This document shows, piece by piece, positions 48,626 to 60,638 of a stretch of DNA of 64,000 bases (within the stretch, counting starts at the first letter, position 1; every line of letters begins with the position of its first letter). Source of the DNA: Vitis vinifera (Eukaryota; Streptophyta; Magnoliopsida; Vitales; Vitaceae); the NCBI RefSeq assembly GCF_030704535.1, contig NC_081815.1, forward strand, positions 1,813,001 to 1,877,000. The letters are read 5' to 3'. The notes beneath the pieces were generated by a model. It had not been told where the DNA came from, ran no database searches, and saw nothing but the letters and a program-made list of their open reading frames with translations. The translations under genes and the position numbers were made by a program.

Positions 48626-51600
48626 CTAGGAATTGACTGGCTTCCCATTTAATTTGGGGAAGGGATCTTGCTTGCTTAGAACAACTACTTTACTTTTGTG
48701 AGCGAAGTACCCTTTCATAAGGTTCTTATATATTAGAATGGACATTATGCACTCCACCTGCAGAAGGAAACAAAAATAGGATAAAATAGACAGGCAGGTG
48801 AAGCAGCCGACTGGAAGGAGAGAGGAGTGAGAGTGGGCTTGAATCTACTAGCCTTGCCTAAATAAAAATAAAAGAGAAAGAAATAGGCAAAGCGCATATA
48901 CCTCATCCACATCCATGTCCATCTCAAGCCATTTCAATGCCTTAACAATTACTTCCAGCTTTAACTGATGTGCTTTGCTTGGGTCCTTCTGCTTTTGGAT
49001 GAAGTAGCTGCATGCCCGTCACCATGATACAAAGGTAAATATTTTATGCAAACTCTCATTTGGATATATGATATAGTCATTTCATATTGGAAGATTTGGA
49101 ACTTACATTTTCTTTACCAATCTCTGGTAAACTTGGAGCTCTAGCTTCTCGAGGACAAGATAAACACCAGACCTTAAGAACCTGAAAATACAAGAAGCCC
49201 AATTTTCAGAATAACTTTTTGAATGCTAAATGGTTCTGATATACAGAAGTGAGAAGTAAATATACCTGTCCTCATGCTCTTGGAGAGCATGTCGAAGAAG
49301 TCGCAGATCACCCCTTTTTAGAGCTTGTACAATGTTACTGTACTGCAAAACCAAAGCCAAAATTTAAGAATGCACCAAGATATTCAAAAATTGTCAGCAA
49401 GACCCAACTACCATATGCAAGCATATACAAAGTTCGAGAATCTCTCTGTCTCTCTTCCCACATTTTTTGGTAATGCCTTTTTACCTTCCTACAACTAGAA
49501 TGGCACTAAAATGCAACAATAGTAGATAAAATAGATATTACAATAAAACTGATGACTTATGCAGGAACATTACAGCCAAGTAGCTCAATATTAGGATATA
49601 GAATCTGCTGATAATGCCCAATTCTACTGATCAATTCACCAAGAAGGAAAAAGATGTCTTCTGAAGAAGGCATACATACAGGTTATCCATGAATTATGCC
49701 AAGGATGTTATTTATGCTTACACAGTATTAGGAGCTACAATTACGTTAGAAGCATTTAAACTCCCACCAAACAGGGGAAACAGGCCTTGACAGAGAGGAA
49801 CAACAAAAGGAACTAGCATAGGCAGCCCAAATGTGATGATTCAAAACCTTGTTGAGTTACGATTGAACTAACATTCCTGTATCCAAACTACTTGGGACGC
49901 AACATACACTCAGAAGTATATTTGTATCCATCTTTGGTTCAATATTATCATGATTCCAAGCAATCTAATAAATAATCTGGGGAAATTTTGAATTTCTGAG
50001 ATCAAAGCCATGGAAAAGCAATTAATCATCCTAAAGCATATGTGAAACTGAGGGTAACCATACCTCAATCAGGTTATACTTCTCCAGGAGCCAATTTTTA
50101 GGCAAGATGCCTATTGAAAGCTTCACAGGAATCAGATATTTCAGGATCATCCTATTCCCAAAAACAAGGGGAGAAAAAAAACAAAACAAAGAATTGCAAA
50201 TTACACAATGCTCAATAACGAAAATAATCACAATAAATACTCACTGAATGCAGATGCATAATCTAGCAGTACAATGAGAAAAAATTTAATCAAAAGAAGT
50301 AAAAATTTGAAAAGCTTTTTTTTTAGATAAGAAAGAAGTTAAAACATAATTTCCGGGGGGGGGGGGGGGGGGGGGAGGGGGGGGAGGAGGGAGGGGGTGG
50401 GGTTGGGCGCGGTGGCATTGAAACCTAATTTTTTAAACAAAACAGCAAAAACTATCCATACACACGGCTAAGGTTGGCAACTAACTAATTAGTATTCACA
50501 AAAGTTTAGCTAATCAAACATGAATAATGCTGCTATATATCACTAGAATAATATCCCCCAGTCATTGTCAGCCTACCTACATTTCTCGCAACAGAGCAAA
50601 CCAAACCTCCTCCACCCCACCCCCACCCTAAATTGCCATTTTCAGTAGGATGTAGATGCAAAATATATGCAGCAAGCATAACTGAAACAAACCTTATATT
50701 AGCTTCACGATGCGGATTGCAATGCATTAAGGCATAAGATAACTTCTGATCAGCCTGCAAAGATAAAAAATAGATACCTAAATAATAGACTGAAAAAAGG
50801 AAACTCAAGTTCTACTCTAAAGTTTTATTCCAGAGTTTTTAGAGGCATTAAAAAATCTGGGATTCAGGTGAATTCAATATGATGCATCCAATGATATCAT
50901 ATAACACCAAGTTAATTGTTGTGCCCAATTTCATGATGGTTTCTACTGAGGACATAAAAAAATTATTGGGAAGCTAGAGTGCAGAGTCTGTATTGGGGTT
51001 TTTTTTTAGGGGGTCCTGCCCACTCCAAGCTTAACCTCAAGTAAAAAATTGTAAATTGTAATCTGATTTGAAGAATTTTTATTTTTAATCAGAAGTAAAC
51101 ATTTTATTACCATGAAATAGGTAAATTGTATTCCGATTTGAAGTTGTGCACACAAAACAACAAAATAAATTGATAAATAGGAATACAATTCCCTATATTT
51201 CTGGAAATTAGAGAAGGAATTGCTAATGCGTTTAAAGAACTACTTTCAGAAGATACGGGGTGGAAGGCGGATATTGGGAGTCTTCAACTTGATCAGATCA
51301 GTCAAGAAGAGGCTGAGATATTGGAGAGGCCCTTTACAGAGGATGAAATTCGTGGGGCTCTGATGGAGATGAATGGGGATAAAGCCCCTAGTCCGGATGG
51401 TTTTACTTTGGCTTTTTGGCAAAGCTGTTGGGAGTTTATTAAAGAGGAGATTATAGAAATGTTCAAGGAATTCTATGATCATAGCTCTTTCCTCAAAAGC
51501 CTTAACAATACTTTTTTGGTTTTGATCCCCAAGAAATGTGGTGCTGAGGACCTTGGAGACTTTAGACCTATTAGCCTCTTAGGGGGTCTTTACAAGTTAC

Positions 51601-54600
51601 TGGCTAAAGTGTTGGCTAACAGATTGAAGATAGTGGTTGGTAAGGTGGTCTCTAATTCTCAGAATGCCTTTGTGAGGGGAAGACAAATTCTTGACGCTTC
51701 ATTAATTGCAAATGAAGTGATAGACTCATGGCAAAAAGGAAAAGAAAAGGGTCTTATATGCAAACTAGATATAGAAAAAGCTTATGACAATATCAATTGG
51801 AAGTTTCTATTGAAGGTGATGCAGAAAATGGGCTTTGGGTCTAAGTGGGTGGGGTGGATGTGGAGTTGCCTATCTTCAGCTAAATTTTTAGTGATGGTTA
51901 ATGGAGTGCCTGCAGGTTTCTTTCCTAGCTCCAAAGGTCTTAGACAAGGAGATCCCCTGTCTCCTTATCTCTTTGTTATGGGAATGGAAGTGCTAGATGT
52001 TCTTATTAGGAGAGCTGTGGAGGGGGGCTTCTTATCAGGGTGTAACATAAGGGGCGGTAGTGAACCTCCTTTGAATATCTCTCACTTGTTCTTTGCTGAC
52101 GACACCATTATTTTCTGTGAGGCCAGAAAGGACCATTTAACTCATTTAAGTTGGATTTTATTCTGGTTTGAAGCGGCATCAGGCCTAAGGATTAATCTAG
52201 CCAAGAGTGAAATCATTGCAGTGGGAGAGGTGGTGGAGATGGAGGAGTTGGCTGTTGAGCTAGGTTGCAAGGTGGGGTCTTTACCTTCTCAGTACTTGGG
52301 TCTACCCTTAGGGGTTCTCAATAGAGCGCCTTATATGTGGGATGGGGTGGAAGAGAGAGTCAGGAGGAGGCTAGCTCTTTGGAAAAGGCAATATATATCT
52401 AAAGGGGGAAGAGTCACTTTAATAAAAAGTACTTTGGCTAGCATGCCAATCTACCAAATGTCTATCTTCAGGATGCCCAAGATGGTTGCTAGAAGACTTG
52501 AGAAAGTGCAAAGGGACTTTTTGTGGGGAGGAGGAAATATGGAGGGGAAAGCTCACTTGGTAAATTGGGAGGTGGTATGTACAGATAAGGCTAAAGGTGG
52601 GCTAGGCATTAGGAAGCTAGCCTTGTTGAACAAAGCATTACTTGGCAAGTGGATATGGAGGTATGCTTGTGACAAAGATAATCTTTGGAAACAAGTGATC
52701 AAGGTGAAGTATGGGCAGGAGGATTTTGGGTGGAGGCCAAAGAAGGCTATGGGGGCGGTGGGAGTAGGGGTTTGGAAGGAGATTTGGAAAAAATCAGAAT
52801 GGTGCTAGAATAACATGATCTTCAAAGTAGGGAAGGGCAACACGATCAGATTTTGGACAGATGTGTGGTGTTCAGAGACAGCGTTGTCCCATTGTTTTCC
52901 TCACCTCTTTGGTATGGCGGTTCAAAGGAACACAACGGTTGAGGAAATGTGGGATCAAAATTCGGGTCAAGGAAATTGGAATCTAAATTTTTTGAGGGAT
53001 TTCAATGATTGGGAATTGGGGTTGGTTGGGGATTTTCTTCAGATTTTGAGGGGTCACAAATCCTCTTGGGAAGAATATTCAATCCTGTGGAGAAAAGGAA
53101 GAAGTGGGTAATTCAGGGTCAAGGAAGCGTATCACTTGCTGGCGAGATCTGATGATACAGGCTTTCCTTCAAGAAGCATCTGGGTGACAAGGGTGCCAAC
53201 TAAAGTTTGTTTTTTTGCATGGGAGGCGACGTGGGGGAGGGTGTTGACTTTGGATAGACTTCAAAGAAGAGGATTACAACTTCCAAATCGCTGCTTCCTG
53301 TGTGGTTGTGAGGAAGAAAGTGTAAATCATATATTCATACATTGTACAGTGGTTAGAGTTCTATGGGATATAGTGTTTGGTTTAGTTGACGTGAAATGGG
53401 TTTTCCCAGAAACTGTAAAGGAAGTCTTAGTTAGTTGGAGGGGTTCGTTTGTGGGAAAGAAAAGGAAAAAGATTTGGGATGCCATTCTGTTGTGTATTTT
53501 TTGGACGGTGTGGAAGGAAAGGAATAGATTAGCCTTTAGGGGGGGGGGGGTGTTGAACGTTCAGAAGTTAAAGAATTTTTTTGTTTGTAATTTGTGGAGT
53601 TGGACCAATTTGTATGTAGGTGAGGAGGCGTTCTCCCTTATAGGATTCCTAGAGTGGATGGCTTCCACTTAAAGGGAGGTGATTCTGTTTTTGTTGTTTT
53701 TTGAGGCTTAGCTGCCTTGTATACCCTTGTATACTTTGTGGCGTTTTGCCTTTTGAATGAATATACTTTACTTATCAAAAAAAAAAAAATATTTCTTATG
53801 CAACAAAATAGTAAGTTGGTCAAATTAGGTTATATATCAACGTCTAGAAAAGCAACAAATACACCATTAAGATGTTGAATTACTTACAGCAGGAAAGTTT
53901 TCATTAAAAACTTCCAAGCGACCAGTATAATACATGTATGTGACCTGTGATAAAACATTGGAGAGTAAATTCCTATACGGGAAAAAGTGCATCAGTCTAA
54001 ATCTTAGTCCATTGGAAGAAAGAAAACATTGTATCTTTTTAGTAATCAAAATCAATTTTTACCTTATCTCTGATTGGAAACTCCTCAAAATCAAATATTC
54101 GAGCAGTTTCAATGCTTCTTATCACACTTCGGCAAAGATGAACAGTACCAAGCTGCAAAATTACCATGCTGCTTAGAGTGCTTGCAATTCATCGATTTCA
54201 GGGAAAGTCTGTCTATCATTTGCATCTCTAGATTTTTGCTATGATACATTGGCCATAAGAATATAAGGTGCCTTATATATTTGTATACACATTTAAATAT
54301 GAGCAAAGTGGAAATTATTATTAATTAGAAAAAGAATGGAAACTATTACCTTGAAGTAAATTTTGAATAATTGGCAAGTCACATACAATGCTCCAACACG
54401 TTTTGGGCCCTTCCCCTACAAAGCTTACCACCAAAAGCAGTTAGCAAGAAACTTGCATTTACACAGACAACCCATTAGTCTATCAGAGTCTAGCAAACAA
54501 AAGACTATCAAGGGTGGCAATATCAGGAAGAAATTCAATTGAAGAGAGGAATGGGAATAGAAGCATACAGCAAGCACTCCAAAAACTTTCATCAGGAATG

Positions 54601-55250
54601 AACCAGCTCCCTTCAATTTCTCTGGTGTCTTCCCAACTGAAGCCAACTCTCTATCAGCCTACAATTACATGACACAATTCTCCTCAATTTACAATATTTC
54701 AAACAACAATTGAAATCTAATTCTATATACATCAATTATTGGAGTATGGATCTTACTCTCTCGGCAAGAACCCTAATTTCGTAAGCAATGACATACAAAG
54801 CCTCCAACGCCCACGCCGACTCCCAATTCCGAAACTCCTGAATGAAAGCACTGCAATTCCACCGTCAACATCCATAATAAATCACCGCTGAAGTTTAAAA
54901 AGATAAATAAATAAATAAATTAGGGTTTTGAAGAAAGATAAGTACTTGGCGGCTTTTTCGAACGCGTTGTAGGAATCGAGCAAGTTGCCGAGTCTGAAAT
55001 TCTGGATAGAGCGAAAGAGGGGGGAGACAATCTCGGAAATCTGAGAGAAGCGATCGGATTGCTTAAGCAGCCGATTGGAGTCGTGGAAGAGGTTGAGAGC
55101 GTCGGCGAGGGAGAGGAGAAGAGGAGAGTTGGAGGAGATGGAGAGGAGTTGCTTTAGAGAAGATCCGTCCTGGGTCAAAACGGCGTCGGAGAAGCGATTT
55201 AGATACTCCGTGATTCTCCTGTGCGCTTCTCCCATGCTCAGATACGCCAT
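48626..55250 (-). CDS. EER5: THP1 / EER5, PCI-domain subunit of the TREX-2 mRNA export complex
   Basis: Twelve exons, in transcript order: 55250-54946, 54850-54757, 54658-54569, 54415-54350, 54152-54063, 53944-53888, 50754-50693, 50151-50064, 49342-49266, 49181-49107, 49007-48902, 48757-48626. They give 413 aa with phase kept at every junction; Arabidopsis EER5/THP1 (At2g19560) is, to my memory, also 413 aa. The start MAYLSMGEAHRRITEYLNRF and later blocks (NAFIQEFRNWESAWALEALY, VTYMYYTGRLEVFNENFPA, GDLRLLRHALQEHEDRFLRS, MDMDVDEVECIMSILIYKNL, KQDPFPKLNGKPVNS) match that protein closely. The C-terminal half is a PCI/winged-helix domain. TREX-2 links transcription to mRNA export at the nuclear pore. 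In Arabidopsis, loss alters ethylene response and transcriptional regulation. Intron 6 is 3.1 kb long because a LINE sits in it; the gene itself looks intact. Confidence 0.95.
50355..50415 (+). repeat. G homopolymer and G-rich tract
   Basis: Twenty-one consecutive G (50355-50375) are followed by G runs broken by single A or T to about 50404. This could fold as a G-quadruplex on the + strand. On the transcript of THP1 it reads as a long C tract in intron 7. Such runs are also prone to assembly error in length. Confidence 0.85.
51195..53796 (+). mobile_element. 5'-truncated L1-type LINE with reverse transcriptase and zf-RVT, inserted in a THP1 intron
   Basis: The element proper is about 51203-53789, antisense to THP1. 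One frame covers EIREGIANAFKELLSE near the left end to LEWMAST at 53672. It has only two in-frame stops, at 52806-52808 and 53109-53111, over about 820 codons, and no frameshift was seen. Reverse transcriptase motifs: DKAPSPDGF, FLVLIPKK, DFRPISL, KLDIEKAYDNINW, GLRQGDPLSPYLF and the catalytic LFFADD. The zinc-knuckle tail follows (TRVPTKVCFFAWEATWGRVL, CFLCGCEEESVNHIFIHC, WTVWKERNRLAF). The endonuclease part is missing. It ends in CTTATC plus a 13-base A tail. The flanks ATATTTCT at 51195-51202 and 53789-53796 may be a short target-site duplication. The nearly open frame suggests a young copy. Confidence 0.93.
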
Positions 55251-56223
55251 TGTGCTTCGCAGCTTCTACTTCTGCTTCTGCCTTCTTCCCAACACAGCAC
55301 ACGCCCTCTGAGTATCTCAACGACGCCGTTTTGGCCGTCTAACCCAAATCAAAAATAAAATTGGGATGTTTTTAATTATTAGTTTTAAGTATTTTAAGGA
55401 TAAATTGAAGGAAGAAATATTTTTTACATTTAAGTTTTTAAACAAAATTTTATTATTAAAAATAATATAAAACACTGTACTAAATTTATTTTAGACGTTG
55501 CAAAATTATGAATTTGTCGAATGAAATATTTTCATTTGTTAAGGATTTTTTATTTTTATTTTTACATTTTTTGAAGTTTAAATTTAAAGTTGTACAAAAT
55601 ATTTATTATTATAGAGAAAAAAAAATGAATTGATTTATGTTATATTAATTATTAAAAAAGGGTAAAAGAAATTAAAAATTAGGAAAATCCGTGCAGTTAT
55701 TCGTATGCGCGCCTGGTTCGAAGGCCACCAGAACAAACCGAGAACAAGTGGACAACCAATTGGGTGGTTCATTCCTCTACAATACACATATGCAGCAATA
55801 TTTACAACCGGACAAAATGAGCACGTGTCACCATCACAGAACATCTCTTTAAATTATACGGTGATGGCTGGCTAACTCAAGAAGGATTGCAGGGGAGCCA
55901 AACCCCAGCCAGTAATTATTTACACCCTTGATCTGACCATTTTTGCAATCACCACTGTCGGATGCAATCGAAGATCTGGTAGATAAATGAGACGTGGGGC
56001 GGAATGATACCCACAGCAGCCTATCTTGGACTCTCTTGTTTCAGCTGCTTCCAAGTCTTCCATCGACAGCAATGTCTCAACCATAGCTGCAACCTCAACC
56101 CTAAACCCTTGAATTCCACTCAATCCTCTCCTCATCTTCGAAAACGAAAGACGACCCAGATCGCATATTATTGAAATCTGGGAATCCTTTTGGGGTGAAG
56201 GAGAATTTCTCTCTGCAAACCAC
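55251..56223. other. Shared upstream region of divergent THP1 and phosphodiesterase genes
   Basis: THP1 reads left and the phosphodiesterase gene reads right. The part from about 55350 to 55700 is AT-rich. Positions about 55900-56220 are more GC-balanced and probably hold the 5' leader of the right-hand gene. A long open frame on the minus strand here is an overlap artefact. No extra gene was seen. Confidence 0.6.
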
Positions 56224-57693
56224 ATGGGTTCGGATTCACTGTCCATCTTGAACGCGACGAAGGCGACGCCAATTCCAGTCCAAGAAGAAGACCCACCGAA
56301 CCAATCCACTGCTCTGCTCTCCTTCAACACTGATTCTTCCTCTGGGCCTCCCCAGAAACCCACCACCACCATCGTCTTCATCTCCCTTCTCCTCATCACC
56401 TGCATTGCTCTAGCCGCCGCCGGCGCCTTCGCCTTTCTATTCTTCTCCTCCCCCAGTTCCCAGACCCCCTCCACCGCCCACATCGAGTCCACGGCACGGC
56501 CGTTATCCAAGCTCCGTCATCCGGTGGTTATTCTGATTTCGTCTGATGGGTTTCGATTCGGGTACCAGTTCAAGACCGCTACGCCCAACATCGGCCGTTT
56601 GATTGCGAACGGGACTGAGGCCGAGCACGGTCTGATTCCGGTGTTCCCGACTTTAACTTTCCCGAATCATTACTCGATTGTTACTGGTTTGTACCCGGCT
56701 TATCATGGAATAATCAACAATAGGTTTGCGGATCCGCACACTGGAGAGATCTTCACTATGGCGAGTCATGAGCCCAAGTGGTGGTTGGGTGAACCATTGT
56801 GGGAAACCGTGGTTAATCATGGGCTCAAGGCTGCTACCTATTTCTGGCCTGGTTCTGAGGTAAAGAAGGGTTCCTGGAATTGTCCTTTGAAATTCTGTAG
56901 GAATTATAATGGTTCAGTTCCATTTGAGGAACGGGTTGATACTGTTTTGGGGTATTTTGATCTTCCAAGTAGTGAAATTCCTGTTTTTATGACACTGTAT
57001 TTTGAGGACCCGGATCATCAAGGTCACCAGGTTGGACCTGATGATCCTGAAATCACTGATGCGGTTGCTAGAATTGATAGGATGATTGGACGGTTGATTC
57101 AAGGTCTAGAAAAGAGAGGGGTGTTTGATGATGTTACTATAATTATGGTGGGTGACCATGGGATGGTTGGTACTTGTGATAAAAAGCTGATCTTTCTCGA
57201 CGATTTGGCACCTTGGATCGAAATTCCAGGGGATTGGGTTCAGTCGCATACCCCTTTGCTTGCAATCCGCCCACCCCCTGGGGTCTCTCCATCAGATGTT
57301 GTTGCGAAGATGAATGAAGGATTGAAATCAGGAAAAGTAGACAATGGGAAGAATTTGAGGGTGTTTCTTAAGGAGGAGCTGCCTAGTCGGCTCCATTATG
57401 TGGCAAGTGATCGAATTCCTCCAATAATTGGATTGGTTGAAGAGGGGTTCAAGGTGGAGCAGAAGAGATCGAAGAGGCAAGAATGTGGAGGAGCACATGG
57501 ATATGACAATGCATTTTTCTCAATGAGGACCATCTTCATTGGCCATGGTCCAGAGTTCGCCAGGGGGCAGAAAATCCCTTCTTTTGAGAATGTGCAGATA
57601 TATAACTTGGTTACTTCAATTCTCAAAATACAGGGAGCTCCCAATAATGGGACACAATCCTTTCCACAGTCTATTCTTTTGTCTAGTCCCTAA
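56224..57693 (+). CDS. Nucleotide pyrophosphatase/phosphodiesterase (ENPP-like), type II membrane protein
   Basis: A single exon of 489 aa. After a soluble N-terminus (residues 1-46), residues about 48-74 (TTIVFISLLLITCIALAAAG, AFAFLFF) form a membrane anchor, so the catalytic domain should face the lumen or apoplast. The type I phosphodiesterase fold starts near residue 100. The metal and nucleophile set is visible: D108 in ISSDGFRFGY; T145, the expected nucleophile, in FPTLTFPNHYSIVTGLYPAYHG; FEDPDHQGHQVGP; VGDHGM; and ECGGAHGYDN. Known activity of the family: hydrolysis of phosphodiester or pyrophosphate bonds in nucleotides such as NTPs, ADP-glucose and dinucleotides. Plant NPPs act in secretory and plastid compartments and the cell wall. 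The physiological substrate cannot be told from sequence. All key motifs are intact. Confidence 0.94.
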   Translation: MGSDSLSILNATKATPIPVQEEDPPNQSTALLSFNTDSSSGPPQKPTTTIVFISLLLITCIALAAAGAFAFLFFSSPSSQTPSTAHIESTARPLSKLRHPVVILISSDGFRFGYQFKTATPNIGRLIANGTEAEHGLIPVFPTLTFPNHYSIVTGLYPAYHGIINNRFADPHTGEIFTMASHEPKWWLGEPLWETVVNHGLKAATYFWPGSEVKKGSWNCPLKFCRNYNGSVPFEERVDTVLGYFDLPSSEIPVFMTLYFEDPDHQGHQVGPDDPEITDAVARIDRMIGRLIQGLEKRGVFDDVTIIMVGDHGMVGTCDKKLIFLDDLAPWIEIPGDWVQSHTPLLAIRPPPGVSPSDVVAKMNEGLKSGKVDNGKNLRVFLKEELPSRLHYVASDRIPPIIGLVEEGFKVEQKRSKRQECGGAHGYDNAFFSMRTIFIGHGPEFARGQKIPSFENVQIYNLVTSILKIQGAPNNGTQSFPQSILLSSP

Positions 57694-60569
57694 ATTCCAA
57701 CTTCCAGGCATTTCCTGAGTGGTGCCAGCTGCTTGAGTATGAACATGATGAATCTATTGCAAAGCCATATGCAGTCTACTCAATTATTTGTTTTCCATTT
57801 AGTTGTGGAGACGACAAGACTTCGCATAAAGGTAGCAGTGTTAGTTGTCTCACAAATGCCATGAAATCAATTATTGATCGTCCATAGTTATACTAATAAT
57901 GGTATCCCCTGTTTACCTGGGTCCAGCTTTTCATTTATCATGATCTCGCATGTAAGAATAGATCCCAACCCAGGATCAGAATTGTGACTATGTAAAATGT
58001 TATCATGCTTTTCCTGACACAGAGACTGCATGTGCGGTTAGATATTTGAAGTATGGATTATCTCATTTTGGTGTTCTTTTCTTTTGGGGTTTTAAATGCA
58101 TATGACTGACTCCAGTGCTAGATTAAACATGTGGTCGGAGATGTGATTGTAATATATGATCAGATTGCTCTTTTGTTTCATCTGTCATTTTTTAAGTTCG
58201 TGTTCTTATCGCTAATATTTGGTACCAGGGAAGACAAGGGGTAGGTCTAAAGGTTGGATTAAGAAATTTGAAGTGGGAGAATGCTTGTCCAAACTGCAGG
58301 GATGGGAATATGGGATTTCATGATTCTTATTCTACCTGACTGGAACTTCTATTTTCAATCTTTGAATATGTTGCATCCACTCCCATACCGCCTTTCTATG
58401 GCAATAATCTTTGCCTAGTGAGGATTTCCCATGCCACTCTTTTGAAAGATGTTCAGGGAGGTTATAGCAACATTGATATAGTAGGAAGAAATCTGTCTCT
58501 TTCAGATCCAGTATTGATGAAGGGACAGAAAATTTTGATCTCATCCATGAGTTTTTGCCATCCTTCCTTGCCTATGGCACAGGTGGAGATTTCTGAAATT
58601 CTCAAAATTAGGATTTGCATCTTCCATGGAAGGAGAGTTGCCTGCTTCAAATTGTGTTGGGAGCTTCATTTTCTAAGGAGGGATTTTGTTCTGCCTATGA
58701 AGTCATACATAGTTTTGTCCTATCATCCTATGAAAGAATTCAGAGATTGAAATGATCAATTCTTGTTTTGTTTTGGTTAAAACATAGCATGCATATAATA
58801 TTGAAGAAAATCCCGGATAATGAATTGGACGCACTTGTGATATAATTTGATTGACTTCTTAGAAGCTAAAAGCTATTATCTAATCTCAATTACAAGTTCT
58901 ATAGATGCGTGATTGGTATTAATGGAGGTGTTTGTCCCTTTAAATCATATACAAATTCTTTTAGGCAGAATGCTTAGTCCAAATGAGAAATGAGTCATCT
59001 TCCTATTAGTTGAAGGCATATCTCCCATTCTGGTTTAATGAAACTAGGAACAGAGTAAGGGCATGTTGGGTAATATCTTCAAAAGTAATTCTCAAAAAAT
59101 GGTTTTTGAGAATGATTTTTAAAATAGTTTTTGAAGTATTTCTTTATGTTTTCAAATATTTTTTAAAAATAGCTTTCACATGTATTGTTTTATTTTCAAT
59201 AATTTTTTATATTTGTACTATTCTTTTTTGAAATAATTTTTAGAAAATATATTTTTAAAAAATAGTCTATTTCTCAAGAACTTGTTTTGAAAATAAATGA
59301 CATGCAAACATAATTTCATATTTTCATATTTTTTCTGTTGTCGAAAACAAAACAAAGTTTGGGGGTAGTTCCAACATAGTCTAATATTTCAAAAAAAAAA
59401 TAAAATTCCATTTAAGAATTGTATTCATTAGCATTTTGACCATGGAGACATTCTTGGAAACATTCCATTGGGACAGGATACTGAAATCTCACCATCAAAG
59501 AGTAATTATATTTCTCTTCTCTTCTCTTCACTCAGAAAAAAGGACATCTATGAAACTCAAAATAGAAACATATCTTGGGACACAAGCAAAGAATTACAAC
59601 TTGCCTTTCCCCACAGCATTAGAAGAAGGGCATAACAACAAAATTGGGGAAGGCCAATTTTGAGTAGAACATGGAAAGCGTGTTAAATTCACATATGAAG
59701 GCGGCATCCAAAACCAAACTCTATTTGGGTTGGTAAACTCTTTCTGAGTTTTTGGTTTCAAATTTTTTTTAGGTCACTTTTTCAAAATAGTTTTAAATAG
59801 TCTTTGTTTTTTTTTTTTTTTTTTTAATGAAGTATAAGTAAATAGAATCAAAGTATAAAAACAAAAAATTATATATAAAAAATATGAATAAAATATAAAC
59901 AAAATTATATGAAGATATAAAATAATAAAACTCAAATTAAGTATAAACTAATGTGACAAAATTATATATATGTCGTATTATAATTGATTCCATGAAATCC
60001 AAGGTTTTGAGTTTTATTCATATAGTTTTGAGTTTCAAGTATCATATTTCAGGATTAGGGTTTCGGGTTTTGGATTTCGATTCTAAGGTTTCGAATTTCA
60101 AGCCGACACTTTAAATTATATTATTAGTATATGTTTTTAAAATATGATTTTAAATTTTTTTTTTTTTTTTTGTATATAAAGAAAATGCTCTCACCAATGG
60201 TTAGTCTTCGAGTACTTTCCCTCAAAAGTGATTTTTTTTTATAAAAAATAAATAAAATTGAATTCACATCCCTTTTAAAGTATTTGCCAAATTATAATCT
60301 CTATTTTTTAAAAAATAAAAGGATTATTTTTAGTGGAAAGGCTGTGTACAACTTACAATTTGTTTTTGTAAGCTTGAGTTTGACTACTTAAATTCCCTCT
60401 TTGAACTTAGAAAAGTCACACCTACCGACCTTTTTCTGTACGATCTGGTCCACACACGAGCTCAAGGCTCGACATCCCCACGGCCTAAAAAAAAATCTCT
60501 ATTTGTATCAAGTCATAAACAACAAATAAACCCCAGGATTTCAGTGGCCTTTTCGCTGAAGCCCGTGCC
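57694..60569. other. Intergenic region
   Basis: The first 300 or so bases are probably phosphodiesterase 3' UTR. A less AT-rich part at about 58230-58760 holds an open frame without a recognisable domain and may be a decayed element. From 59060 the DNA is AT-rich. A degenerate array of the words GGTTTTGAG, GGGTTTCGG and TTTCGAATTTC lies at about 60000-60105. No gene could be supported. Confidence 0.55.
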
Positions 60570-60577
60570 TATAAATA
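60570..60577 (+). promoter_or_regulatory. TATA box of the thioredoxin-like gene
   Basis: TATAAATA lies 69 bases before the start codon, followed about 30 bases later by a CT-rich leader (about 60605-60636). Spacing and sequence fit a plant TATA promoter. Confidence 0.65.
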
Positions 60578-60638
60578 TTATATAAGTTTAATTTTGAATA
60601 GAGGCTGTCCATTTTCTCTCTCCTTCTCTCTTTCTCCA

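Noticed and set aside
55920-56510. 196-codon open frame on the minus strand
   Set aside because: It overlaps the 5' end of the phosphodiesterase gene in antisense and shows no domain. The long frame is a by-product of codon composition in the sense gene.
58418-58750. 110-codon open frame
   Set aside because: No motif, no splice context and no start-site signals; may be a decayed element.
60000-60105. Repeated GGTTTTGAG / GGGTTTCGG words, considered as telomere-like repeat
   Set aside because: The words vary and do not form TTTAGGG arrays; a degenerate minisatellite is more likely.
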